A stretch of 64,000 nt of DNA from Hyphomicrobiales bacterium. GTDB lineage: Bacteria > Pseudomonadota > Alphaproteobacteria > Rhizobiales > Rhizobiaceae. The stretch is from the NCBI GenBank assembly GCA_900470155.1, contig UBZT01000019.1, positions 118,076 through 182,075 of the forward strand. The letters are read 5' to 3'. The translations under genes were made by a program, and so were the position numbers. The notes below the pieces were generated by a model, which worked only from the letters and a program-made list of their open reading frames with translations, did not search any database and was not told the origin of the DNA. Of this stretch, positions 36,582 to 44,930 are shown piece after piece (within the stretch, counting starts at the first letter, position 1; every line of letters begins with the position of its first letter).

Positions 36582-38092
36582 CAGCCATAGATCCCGTGCA
36601 GGAACCATTTTGCCGTTCCAGTCGCGGGATCCACACCGTCGCCGGAGCGATAAACCCAGAAGCGATTGCCGTCCTCGTCCTCGACCGCATAGTAGTCCCT
36701 GACTGCCTCCATCTCGGAGGAACGGACCCACCACTCGCCGAATACCCGTTCCGGCCCGTCACCACGTTTGATGCGCCGGCGTTTTCCCCGCCAGGTCATG
36801 GATGCCGGCGGATGGTCGGGCGTGAGCGCAATGACCTCGATCCGTTCCGGGTGCGCCAGCATCCGGCTCGGCCGGGGCCAGCGGGTCGGCCAGGCCTGAC
36901 CGAGTTTTTCGGAAACGGGGGAGACGCGACCGACATTGCGCTCGGGAACGTCGCTTTCGACCGGCGCCAGCCGATACATGCGCTGACCGCGATTTCCAAG
37001 ACTGTCGAGCAGCGGCGTGACGTCGACGATCATCTCTTCGACCAGCGAGGAGATCGACTGCTTTTCCTCGAATGGCTCGATCATGGTAGCAGTGAGAGAC
37101 AGTTTTTCGATACCGAAACCGGGATCGATCTTCTCGATGCTGGAACAGAGAAGCTTTGTCAGACGGGGGACATCGCGCACCGGCTTTGCCGTGCCGGCGC
37201 GCAGGGACTGCAATGTGTTGTCGACGCGGTAGATGATCAGATCGGCTCGGCGAACACCCTGCCCGCGCGTCTCCAATGCGGCGCAGAGTTCGACCACGAG
37301 CTTGCCGATATATTTGGCGATGGTCTCGGCTGCCCCGATCGGTTCAGAAAAGGATCTGATCACTTCGATCAGGTCTGCTGTGCGAATGGGGTCGATCGGT
37401 TCGGCGAGACGTCCAAACATCTGATCGAGCTTGCGGCCGAGCTCTGGCCCGAAACGCAGTGCCAAAGGCGCCCGCGGCGTTGCGGAAAGCTCGCCGACGG
37501 TTCGGAACCCAAGCACGGTCAAGCCGCTGACGATGTCGGGCGACAGGCGAAGGCTGGAAATCGGCAGGTTGACGACTGCCTTTGCTGTCTCGCCAACCGG
37601 GACCACGATCACCTCTCGCCGCGTGGCGCGGGCAATAGCGTGGGCGCTGCCCCAGGTGTCGGCGATGGCGGCGCGGGCATGAAGGCCGCGGCCGCGCAAG
37701 GCGTTAACCAGACCGGTCAGCATCGGCAACTCGCCGCCACGCAGGTGGTCGGCACCCTCGGTTTCCATGACGATTCCGTCCGGAGCATCTATCGCCACCA
37801 CCGGCGTATATTGGCGCAGCATCCACAGCGCCAGGCGCTCGATCGCCAAGGCGTCGCCGGCCGGATCGGCATCGATCAGATGCAAGCCGGATATCATTGC
37901 CTGTGCTTTGGCGGCGGCCATGCCGATTCGGACGCCCGCCTTGAAGGCCGCAGCGTCGATTGCGGTCACGGTGCGTTTCGATCCACTGCGGGAGACGACC
38001 ACAACAGGTGTTTCAGGCAAAATTCCGGGATCCGCGCGCCTGATCCTGTCCGTCGCGAGCGTGGGGAGAAAGACTGATACGACCCGTGGCAT
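36581..38092 (-). CDS. imuB: ImuB, catalytically inactive Y-family polymerase homologue
   Basis: 503 residues from ATG 38092 (MPRVVSVFLPTLATDRIRRA), with AGG upstream; a GTG nine bases earlier is possible. The fold is that of Y-family polymerases (FKAGVRIGMAAAKAQAM; TVGELSATPRAPLALRFG), but the acidic catalytic residues seen in DinB are absent in the matching places (FLPTLATDRI instead of HVDMDAFYAS). ImuB is the hub that links DnaE2, ImuA and the beta clamp. The start overlaps imuA by about 80 bp and the end overlaps dnaE2. Confidence 0.94.
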   Translation of the reverse strand: MPRVVSVFLPTLATDRIRRADPGILPETPVVVVSRSGSKRTVTAIDAAAFKAGVRIGMAAAKAQAMISGLHLIDADPAGDALAIERLALWMLRQYTPVVAIDAPDGIVMETEGADHLRGGELPMLTGLVNALRGRGLHARAAIADTWGSAHAIARATRREVIVVPVGETAKAVVNLPISSLRLSPDIVSGLTVLGFRTVGELSATPRAPLALRFGPELGRKLDQMFGRLAEPIDPIRTADLIEVIRSFSEPIGAAETIAKYIGKLVVELCAALETRGQGVRRADLIIYRVDNTLQSLRAGTAKPVRDVPRLTKLLCSSIEKIDPGFGIEKLSLTATMIEPFEEKQSISSLVEEMIVDVTPLLDSLGNRGQRMYRLAPVESDVPERNVGRVSPVSEKLGQAWPTRWPRPSRMLAHPERIEVIALTPDHPPASMTWRGKRRRIKRGDGPERVFGEWWVRSSEMEAVRDYYAVEDEDGNRFWVYRSGDGVDPATGTAKWFLHGIYG

Positions 38093-38768
38093 CGCAGGCA
38101 CCTATTTCAAATTCCGCGGCTTCTCCCGCTCTTGCTCTGATCAATTCCGCCAGCCACCGTGCACGCCCTATGCCCGGCACGGGAAGCGGTTCGGAAGGCA
38201 GGACGCTGATGCGCCAGCGCGTGGTGGCTGCCGTGGGTTGACCGAAATCGACCGCCTCCGTCGGGCGACGCCATCGGCGCAGCGCGATACCGATCGTTCC
38301 TGACGCCTCCGCCGCCAGTTGCAGGCGCCGCGAGGCGGTCATAGGCAGGCGCACGAGTTCGGCAACGACAGCGCCAAGCCCACCGAAACGAAGGCCTTCT
38401 TCAAAATTGGTAAGCACATCCTCTTCCCGATCGGCTTCAGCATAGATCACCCGGTCATGATGGAGACCTGCCTGCGCCAAGGCCGGTGCAAACAGATCGG
38501 GCCGCGTCAGGCACCACAGCACGTCGCCCTTGGTGCGCGCGACGATGCCAGCGACAAACAGGGCGGCCGCGGCCCCATGCACCGCATCGGCCCCACCACC
38601 GGCCACCTCATGTAGGGCACCGAAAGCGAGCCCGCCGCCCGGAAGCCTGGCATCGATATCGGCAAGACCGAATGACAGAACTTCGCCCTTACGCACAGCT
38701 CTGCCTTCGAGGCGCTGGATGCGCTCGCGAAGGTCGGCAATGGTCGGATTGATGGCGGAGTTAAGCAT
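38013..38768 (-). CDS. imuA: ImuA, RecA-like mutasome component
   Basis: 251 residues, first gene of the imuA-imuB-dnaE2 operon. It has a degraded RecA/SulA-like fold: LRERIQRLEG, LSFGLADIDARLPGGGLAFG and ALHEVAGGGADAVHGAAAAL, the last replacing a P-loop, then DVLWCLTRPDLFAPALAQAG. It partners ImuB in translesion synthesis. An exact LexA box lies 61-75 bp upstream of its start. Confidence 0.94.
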   Translation of the reverse strand: MLNSAINPTIADLRERIQRLEGRAVRKGEVLSFGLADIDARLPGGGLAFGALHEVAGGGADAVHGAAAALFVAGIVARTKGDVLWCLTRPDLFAPALAQAGLHHDRVIYAEADREEDVLTNFEEGLRFGGLGAVVAELVRLPMTASRRLQLAAEASGTIGIALRRWRRPTEAVDFGQPTAATTRWRISVLPSEPLPVPGIGRARWLAELIRARAGEAAEFEIGACDATGRISLSPHARDGQDQARGSRNFA

Positions 38769-38828
38769 AGGCTGCGGATATCTCGTCGATGCTGTTCAGG
38801 GCTTTTCAGCGGTCGTCGCGGCTGATAT

Positions 38829-38843
38829 GTTCATTATTTGTTC
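38829..38843. promoter_or_regulatory. LexA (SOS) box between divergent repair operons
   Basis: GTTCATTATTTGTTC, an exact GTTC-N7-GTTC. It is 61 bp from the imuA start and 130 bp from the helicase start. The repressor LexA of Rhizobiales and other alphaproteobacteria binds this direct repeat. Confidence 0.85.
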
Positions 38844-38972
38844 TTATCCTTCAAATGAGTCAATGCTGATTCTCATGGTAGGGATGGCGGGGATGGCGGA
38901 ACGCGGCGCACGAGCGACAGGCATCCAAGCCAAAACAGCCAGAACAGACAGGTACTTATCGGGGATCACGGC

Positions 38973-41039
38973 ATGACGGTTGCCTATCTGGAAAAACTGA
39001 ACGAGCAGCAGCGGCAGGCTGTGGAGCACGGTATCGGACTGCCGGACGGCCAGACGGTCGGACCATTGCTGATTATCGCAGGTGCCGGATCCGGCAAGAC
39101 CAACACGCTGGCGCATCGGGTCGCGCATCTGATCGTCAATGGCGCCGACCCGCGGCGCATGCTGCTGATGACATTTTCAAGGCGGGCAGCATCCGAAATG
39201 GCGCGCCGTGTCGAGCGGATCTGCAAACAGGTGCTTGGCGCCAATTCCGGGATCCTCACCGACGCACTTTCCTGGTCTGGAACGTTTCACGGGATCGGCG
39301 CGCGGTTGCTGCGGATCTATGCCGAGCAGATCGGGCTCAATGTGGATTTCACCATCCATGATCGCGAAGACAGCGCCGACTTGATGAACCTTGCCCGTCA
39401 CGAGCTTGGTTTCTCCAAGACGGAAAACCGCTTTCCAACCAAGGGCACGTGTCTCTCGATCTATTCGCGTGCGGTCAATTCGCAGGCGCCGCTGAACGAG
39501 ATCCTGCGTCAGCACTATCCCTGGGTGGCGACCTGGGAAGAGCAACTGAAGCAATTGTTTGCGGCTTATGTCGAGGCCAAGCAGGCCCAGAACGTGCTCG
39601 ATTACGATGATCTGCTGCTCTACTGGGCGCAGATGGTCAGCGATCCGGACCTGGCCGACGATATCGGCAATCGCTTCGATCATGTGATGGTCGACGAATA
39701 CCAGGATACCAACAGGCTGCAGGCGTCGGTGTTGATGGCACTCAAACCTGGGGGACGTGGTCTGACGGTTGTCGGTGACGATGCGCAGTCGATCTATTCA
39801 TTTCGGGCTGCAACCGTCCGCAACATCCTCGATTTCCCCTCTTCCTTCAGTCCGGCCGCCGACATCATCACGCTCGATCGCAATTACCGCTCGACACAGC
39901 CCATCCTGGCTGCGGCCAATGGCGTCATCGATCTGGCGCGCGAGCGCTTCACCAAGAACCTGTGGACCGACCGGCAATCGTTGGAGCGACCGAAACTGGT
40001 CACCGTAAAGGACGAGACCGAACAGGCGAACTTTATCGTCGACCAGGTGCTTGCCAATCGCGAGACCGGGATGACACTGAAGAACCAGGCGGTCCTGTTT
40101 CGTACATCCAGCCATAGCGGTCCGCTCGAGGTCGAGCTTACCCGCCGCAACATTCCCTTCGTCAAATTCGGTGGCCTGAAATTTCTCGACAGCGCCCATG
40201 TGAAGGACATGCTGGCCGTTCTGCGGTTTGCACAGAACCCGCGCGACCGCGTTGCCGGTTTCCGGCTGCTGCAGATGCTGCCGGGCGTCGGTCCAAAGAC
40301 GGCCGGCAACATTCTTGAGACGATCGCAACCGATCCTGAACCGCTGCTTGCCCTTGCCGAAATCTCAGCCCCACCCAAGACCGGCGAGGCTTGGACAGGT
40401 TTCGTCCAGTTGCTGGCCAGCCTTGCAAAGAACAAAGACGGTTGGCCGTCCGATATCGGGCAGGCGCGCCACTGGTACGAGCCGCATCTCGACCGCATCC
40501 ACGAGGATGCCGAGACCCGCAAGGCCGACCTGTTGCAACTCGAACAGATCGCCAGCGGATATCCCTCGCGCGAGCGCTTCCTCACCGAACTGACACTCGA
40601 TCCCCCGGATGCCACCAGCGACCAGGCAGGGGTACCGCTGCTCGACGAGGACTATCTGATCCTGTCGACCATTCATTCTGCCAAGGGCCGGGAATGGCGT
40701 GCGGTCTTTATGCTCAATGTGGTCGACGGCTGCATACCCTCAGATCTCGGCACCGGCACCACCCAGGAACTGGAGGAAGAGCGCCGTCTGCTTTATGTCG
40801 CGATGACCCGCGCCAGGGATCACCTGGCACTGATCACGCCACAACGATTCTTTACTCATGGGCAGAACACGCAGGGCGATCGGCACGTCTATGCCGCAAG
40901 AACCAGATTCATCCCGGCAATGCTGCTGCAATTCTTCGAAGTAACGACCTGGCCACAGGTTTCAACCGCCAGGTCAGAGCGAAGCGCCCAGCAGATCCGC
41001 ATCGATGTCGCGGAGCGCATGCGCGCCATGTGGAAGTAG
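38973..41039 (+). CDS. UvrD/Rep-family ATP-dependent DNA helicase
   Basis: 688 residues with the SF1 helicase motifs in order: Q motif LNEQQRQAVEHG, I AGAGSGKTNTLAHRV, Ia LMTFSRRAASEM, II MVDEYQDTNRLQ, III VVGDDAQSIYSFRAA, IV LDRNYRSTQPIL, V STIHSAKGREWRAVFML, VI VAMTRARDHLALI. It is close to UvrD but shorter at the C-terminus and lacks the tail that binds partners. It would unwind DNA in repair. It heads a rightward group with SRAP and dinB. Confidence 0.94.
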   Translation: MTVAYLEKLNEQQRQAVEHGIGLPDGQTVGPLLIIAGAGSGKTNTLAHRVAHLIVNGADPRRMLLMTFSRRAASEMARRVERICKQVLGANSGILTDALSWSGTFHGIGARLLRIYAEQIGLNVDFTIHDREDSADLMNLARHELGFSKTENRFPTKGTCLSIYSRAVNSQAPLNEILRQHYPWVATWEEQLKQLFAAYVEAKQAQNVLDYDDLLLYWAQMVSDPDLADDIGNRFDHVMVDEYQDTNRLQASVLMALKPGGRGLTVVGDDAQSIYSFRAATVRNILDFPSSFSPAADIITLDRNYRSTQPILAAANGVIDLARERFTKNLWTDRQSLERPKLVTVKDETEQANFIVDQVLANRETGMTLKNQAVLFRTSSHSGPLEVELTRRNIPFVKFGGLKFLDSAHVKDMLAVLRFAQNPRDRVAGFRLLQMLPGVGPKTAGNILETIATDPEPLLALAEISAPPKTGEAWTGFVQLLASLAKNKDGWPSDIGQARHWYEPHLDRIHEDAETRKADLLQLEQIASGYPSRERFLTELTLDPPDATSDQAGVPLLDEDYLILSTIHSAKGREWRAVFMLNVVDGCIPSDLGTGTTQELEEERRLLYVAMTRARDHLALITPQRFFTHGQNTQGDRHVYAARTRFIPAMLLQFFEVTTWPQVSTARSERSAQQIRIDVAERMRAMWK

Positions 41040-41048
41040 GAGGATGGG

Positions 41049-41726
41049 ACGTGCAATCTCTACAATGTGACCACCACCCGTGAGGCGGTGCTTCAATTCA
41101 CAAAGGCGATCAGGGATCACGCAGGCTGGAATGAGGCCAGCTTCGACGTCTATCCAGGTTATCAGGCGCCTGTTGTGCGCGTCGGCGATGACGGGAGCCG
41201 GGAGATTGCCCGCGCCACTTGGGGCATGCCGTCGCCACCGGCCTATGTGAAGAACTACGATCCCGGCGTGACCAACATTCGCAATGTGGCCTCGCCGCAC
41301 TGGCGCCGCTGGCTTGGGCCTCCGAGCCGCTGTGTCGTACCATTCACGTCTTTTGCCGAGCCTGACCCAGCCAGCAAGGTTGACGGTGGCCGGGTGCCGA
41401 ACGCCTGGTTCGCTGGAAATGAAGATCGGCCGTTGATGTTTTTCGCAGGCTTCTGGACGCCATGGAAGGGTATCCGCAAAGTAAGGGATGGCGAGCAGGA
41501 ATACGAACTTTTTGGCTTCCTCACGACGCCGCCGAACGAGATCGTCTCTCCCATCCATGAAAAGGCCATGCCGACAATTCTCACCACGCCGGAGGAAGTC
41601 GATACCTGGCTGACAGCACCCTGGGAGGAGGCCCGCCATCTGCAACATCCCCTCCCCGCCACTATGCTGGTGATCGTGCCACCCCAGCCCAAACCCAATT
41701 TGGACGATGAAGGTTGGTTGCTTTGA
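41049..41726 (+). CDS. SOS response-associated peptidase (SRAP, YedK/HMCES family), ACG start
   Basis: 226 residues if read from ACG 41049: (M)CNLYNVTTTREAVLQF. SRAP proteins need Cys at position 2, exposed after Met removal, to form a thiazolidine link with abasic sites in single-stranded DNA. Here TGC is codon 2, but codon 1 is ACG. GGAGG at 41039-41043 is 5 nt from it. The later GTG at 41067 would delete the cysteine. Other active-site parts are intact: CVVPFTSFAEP (glutamate) and PIHEKAMPTIL (histidine). It lies 9 bp after the helicase stop. Confidence 0.88.
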   Translation, partial: TCNLYNVTTTREAVLQFTKAIRDHAGWNEASFDVYPGYQAPVVRVGDDGSREIARATWGMPSPPAYVKNYDPGVTNIRNVASPHWRRWLGPPSRCVVPFTSFAEPDPASKVDGGRVPNAWFAGNEDRPLMFFAGFWTPWKGIRKVRDGEQEYELFGFLTTPPNEIVSPIHEKAMPTILTTPEEVDTWLTAPWEEARHLQHPLPATMLVIVPPQPKPNLDDEGWLL

Positions 41727-41819
41727 GCATCACCCATCGCCACAACCGGGGCAGCGAACAACCCGAACAAGATGCCACCGCCGGACACCTTGCGAGACGC
41801 AGCGGTGGATAGCGCCCCT

Positions 41820-42884
41820 ATGCGCAAAATCATCCATGTCGACATGGATGCCTTCTATGCCTCGGTCGAGCAGCGCGACAATCCGGAACTGCGCGGGCGA
41901 CCATTGGCCGTCGGCGGATCGGCGGCACGCGGCGTCGTTGCCGCTGCCAGTTACGAGGCAAGGACTTTCGGCGTGCATTCAGCCATGCCTTCGGTCACGG
42001 CAAAACGGAAATGCCCTGATCTGATATTTGTGCCGCCGCGCTTTGACGTCTACCGGCAGGTCTCGCAGCAAATCCGGGAAATCTTTGCAGAATACACGCC
42101 GTTGATCGAACCACTGTCGCTCGACGAGGCCTATCTCGACGTAACCGAAAACCTGAAGGGCATGGAAATCGCCACTGAGATTGCGCTGGAGATCAGAGCG
42201 AAGATCAAGGCGGTCACGGGCCTCAATGCATCCGCCGGCATCTCTTATAACAAGTTTCTGGCCAAGTTGGCGAGCGACCTTAACAAACCCAATGGACAGG
42301 CTGTCATCACGCCGAAGAACGGACCGAGCTTTGTCGAAGCCCTCCCCGTCAAGAAATTCCATGGAGTGGGGCCAGCGACCGCCGAGCGGATGAGACGGCA
42401 TGGCATCGAAACCGGGCTCGATCTCAAATCGAAATCGCTCACGTTCCTTCAGCAGAATTTCGGCAAGTCCGGTCCGTATTTCTACTGCATTGCCCGTGGG
42501 ACCGACGAACGGCAGGTTAGACCTGATCGGATCCGCAAGTCGGTCGGCGCGGAAGACACCTTCGTCGAGGACATTGATGATCTCGATCTGGCCAAAGCCG
42601 AGCTGCGGCCCTTGGCCGAGAAAGTCTGGCGCTATTGCGAGGCGCACGACATCACGGGGAAGACCGTGACCGTCAAAATCAAATATTCGGATTTCAGCCA
42701 GGCGACCCGTAGCAGGACCGTGTCCGGATCCATTTCGGACATCGAGATGATCCTGGAGATTGCAGAGACCCTGCTCGCCTCGGTGTTTCCGTTTAAACGT
42801 CCGGTCCGGCTCTTAGGGGTCACCCTTTCATCGCTCAACACCGAAGAGAGCGGGCAAGAACCGCAACTCGATCTCGGGCTCTGA
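41820..42884 (+). CDS. dinB: DNA polymerase IV (DinB)
   Basis: 354 residues from ATG 41820 (MRKIIHVDMDAFYASVEQRD), matching the start of known DinB; an ATG at 41772 is in frame but adds an unmatched leader. Catalytic acids are in HVDMDAFYAS and LSLDEAYLDVTE, and the helix-hairpin-helix and little-finger regions are complete. It is a translesion polymerase. It ends shortly before the hairpin array at 42904, which may also terminate its transcript. Confidence 0.95.
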   Translation: MRKIIHVDMDAFYASVEQRDNPELRGRPLAVGGSAARGVVAAASYEARTFGVHSAMPSVTAKRKCPDLIFVPPRFDVYRQVSQQIREIFAEYTPLIEPLSLDEAYLDVTENLKGMEIATEIALEIRAKIKAVTGLNASAGISYNKFLAKLASDLNKPNGQAVITPKNGPSFVEALPVKKFHGVGPATAERMRRHGIETGLDLKSKSLTFLQQNFGKSGPYFYCIARGTDERQVRPDRIRKSVGAEDTFVEDIDDLDLAKAELRPLAEKVWRYCEAHDITGKTVTVKIKYSDFSQATRSRTVSGSISDIEMILEIAETLLASVFPFKRPVRLLGVTLSSLNTEESGQEPQLDLGL

Positions 42885-42899
42885 CGCAGCCGGCCCTGA

Positions 42900-43062
42900 A
42901 ACGAAAAAGCCTGCCGCGGGAGGAGGTGCGGCAGGCTTTTCGAAAAGAACCGAACAACGGCTGGGAGGAGGAGTGCCGCTGTTCCGACAGACGCCCCTTG
43001 GGAGGAGGAGTGGGCCGTCTGAATTCGAAGCTCTGCGGGAGGAGGTGCATTGCTTCGATGAA
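42900..43062 (-). ncRNA. Small RNA with four CCUCCUCCC-loop hairpins (CcsR / cuckoo RNA type)
   Basis: On the minus strand four stem-loops follow each other, each with CCUCCUCCC in the loop. Stems: 43026-43036 with 43047-43057 (9/11 pairs); 42988-42997 with 43012-43021 (interrupted); 42952-42961 with 42975-42984 (9/10); 42905-42917 with 42928-42940 (13/13 perfect, then UUUUU, a terminator). The loop sequence complements the ribosome-binding site. Families known as CcsR in Rhodobacter and cuckoo or alpha-r14 RNAs in Rhizobiales share it. A possible -10 (TATCTT) is at 43066-43071. The upstream gene encodes DUF1127, as at the CcsR locus. Ends are estimates. Confidence 0.8.
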
Positions 43063-43187
43063 ACCAAGATACCCGTTCTTACCGCACATTAAACAGACAT
43101 TGCTGCAGTGCAGCTATGCGAAAAAAGCAGAGCCCCAATTCCGAAGAAAGACATCTCCAGCACAGCGCCGTTCTATGCGGCAGACAC

Positions 43188-43214
43188 AAAAACGCCCGCG
43201 TCATCAGCGGGCGT
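43188..43214 (-). terminator. Rho-independent terminator of the DUF1127 gene
   Basis: ACGCCCGC (43192-43199) pairs perfectly with GCGGGCGT (43207-43214); on the minus strand the stem is followed by a U-run (A-run at 43188-43192). It separates the DUF1127 gene from the downstream hairpin RNA, which suggests partial read-through or a separate promoter. Confidence 0.75.
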
Positions 43215-43247
43215 AGTGTCATTCAGGATAGGCAGGAAAAAATCCGA

Positions 43248-43397
43248 TTAGCGAGCGACCGACTGGCGAGCGACGCTGTGGATGTCGGCGCGATTGATAC
43301 CGAGGTCCTGCAGTTCGCGCGAGCTCATGCGGCCGAGTTCGGTAAAGGTCTGACGATACTTGCGCCAGTTGTTGAAGGAGCGTGCTACGTTCATCAT
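43248..43397 (-). CDS. DUF1127 small arginine-rich protein (CcaF1-like)
   Basis: 49 residues: MMNVARSFNNWRKYRQTFTE, then LGRMSSRELQDLGINRADIH and a short basic tail. AAAGGGG lies upstream on the minus strand; either of two adjacent ATGs can start. The W-R-K/R-Y-R and L-x-x-L-x-D-L-G-I-x-R-x-D-I pattern is the DUF1127 signature. In Rhodobacter the DUF1127 protein CcaF1 binds RNA and helps mature the CcsR RNAs encoded behind it; short DUF1127 proteins in Agrobacterium influence phosphate and carbon metabolism. The same gene order holds here. Confidence 0.9.
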   Translation of the reverse strand: MMNVARSFNNWRKYRQTFTELGRMSSRELQDLGINRADIHSVARQSVAR

Positions 43398-43564
43398 GAT
43401 CCCCTTTCGTGAGCTCTCTCGACGCCAGCAACCTTGCCTTGGTTCCAACGTCGTTTCGATGACTGGAATATAGGCTCTTGGACGCTCATCGATAAGACAC
43501 AAGGTCTCAGGTCGGCCATGCGCTTAAAGCATGGGTCCAATCAGAGATGAGCCGAAGGGGGCTA

Positions 43565-44560
43565 TCAGGCTCGGAACCGGTCGAACGCAGTGAGGCGTTT
43601 GATTGGAGGGTCGGCGTCTGGATAACGGTAGATTTCGGCTCTTAGATAGCGGAGCTCATCATCGAGCGCTTCTTCACCCACTTCAATCCACCAGGATTTG
43701 GGACGACCGTCGCTTCCGTCGGACCAGCGATAGCCTCGCGCCTTCAGGTGGTCCTTCATGTCGAAGGGGCTGTTCTCCGCGAAAATTCGGACACGCGACC
43801 TCTGGCTTGCCTCGTAAAGTTCGGCAAAAGCGGACAACGCAGACCCATCGTCTTGCCGGGCGAGAACTTCCAGGAGCGCGAAACAATCATCAACAGCGCG
43901 ATGACCATCATGGAAGTAGCCCGCCTGCCCGATCAGGTAGCCGAGCTTGGTGCCTTCATATCCCCGCGACGACCAGTCAATCTCGGAGTTGGAGCAAGCC
44001 CAGGCCTTTCCGGAAAATAATTGAGAAAATGACTCGCAGAATGGCCGGTCGAAACCGGCATTGTGGGCGATCAACAGATCCGCTGGTTCGATCAGCGCCT
44101 GCAACGCCGCCGTTTCGATTGACTGCCCGGCGACCATATCATCTGTGATCCCGGTGAGCCTGATGATTTCGGTGGGAATGGAAACGCTCGGCTGTTGCAG
44201 TCCACCATAGATCCCGGTCACGTCACCGATGTTTCCTGTCGCATCGAAGGTGAAAGCGATCACGCCGATCTCGATGATCTCATCCTTGCGAGCATTAAGG
44301 CCCGTGGTCTCGGTATCGAGAATGATGCCCTTGAGCGGGTATTCTGGACGCGGGAATGGCGCAATCGTCCGCGGCACAAGTTTCGTGAGGATGCGGTAGC
44401 GGCCCGTCTGTGAGAGATGCTGGACCATCTCTTCGTCACTCATGGAGGCGGTAGGTTGTTCGGGCTTGGCGTGTTTGGAAATGTCACGCTTGAGCACCCG
44501 GTCGCGCGAAACCTCTTCCGATAACATATCGAACTGTTCTGCCATTCTTGCTGTCATCAT
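43565..44560 (-). CDS. DEDDh 3'-5' exonuclease, DNA polymerase III epsilon-like
   Basis: About 331 residues; the start is uncertain among ATGs at 44560, 44557 and 44545. An N-terminal extension of about 75 residues precedes the exonuclease domain: Exo I ILDTETTGLNARKDEIIEIG, Exo II LLIAHNAGFDRPFCES, Exo III HDGHRAVDDCFALLEVL, with all acidic residues and the histidine in place. The C-terminal part (MKDHLKARGYRWSDGSDGRP) is a short module often found behind such nucleases. It would trim single-stranded or mismatched ends; lying near the repair island, it may aid it. Confidence 0.9.
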   Translation of the reverse strand: MMTARMAEQFDMLSEEVSRDRVLKRDISKHAKPEQPTASMSDEEMVQHLSQTGRYRILTKLVPRTIAPFPRPEYPLKGIILDTETTGLNARKDEIIEIGVIAFTFDATGNIGDVTGIYGGLQQPSVSIPTEIIRLTGITDDMVAGQSIETAALQALIEPADLLIAHNAGFDRPFCESFSQLFSGKAWACSNSEIDWSSRGYEGTKLGYLIGQAGYFHDGHRAVDDCFALLEVLARQDDGSALSAFAELYEASQRSRVRIFAENSPFDMKDHLKARGYRWSDGSDGRPKSWWIEVGEEALDDELRYLRAEIYRYPDADPPIKRLTAFDRFRA

Positions 44561-44578
44561 CCTGCCGCCGGTTCCCAC

Positions 44579-44930
44579 CCTTCAAAACACGGCAGGATTG
44601 CTAGATCAACCATGTTGGTACCAGACATCATCAGTAAGCCGGGCGATCATTGGCGATACGGCGCAGTTCGCTGTGAGTGCCCCCCGATGTCACGAAAGCG
44701 CCCAAACTGGAAATGGGCATACCAGCTGTAGCAGGAACTGCGAATGCCGTTCGCCTCCCGCAAGACCGGTTAAAAGGGTTGCCGCAGGAGGTTTAGCATA
44801 GCGACGGCAACGCCGGAAACCGGGACCGACAGCCCCCGGCGCGCGGGTCCGCTTGCAGAGGTCTGCCGCACGATGTTCGCAGATATGCTGTTCGCGCTGT
44901 TGAGAACGAACGTTCGATGCCTCCCTCCAT
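44579..44930. other. 352-bp gap, no confident gene
   Basis: Nothing recognisable is encoded. On the minus strand 44770-44900 stays open and reads SISANIVRQTSASGPARRGL and on to LLRQPF, which could be the tail of a lost gene, but no family is evident. GTTC and GAAC tetramers near 44873-44920 are not spaced as SOS boxes. Confidence 0.4.

Noticed and set aside
43418..43445. GGAAC with CGTC 17 bp later upstream of the DUF1127 gene
   Set aside because: The -10 lacks the TT of the consensus; the related Rhodobacter locus uses heat-shock sigma factors instead. Not strong enough to call.
44870..44925. Cluster of GTTC/GAAC tetramers as an SOS box
   Set aside because: Spacings are 11 bp or overlapping, not the 7 bp needed for the alphaproteobacterial LexA site.
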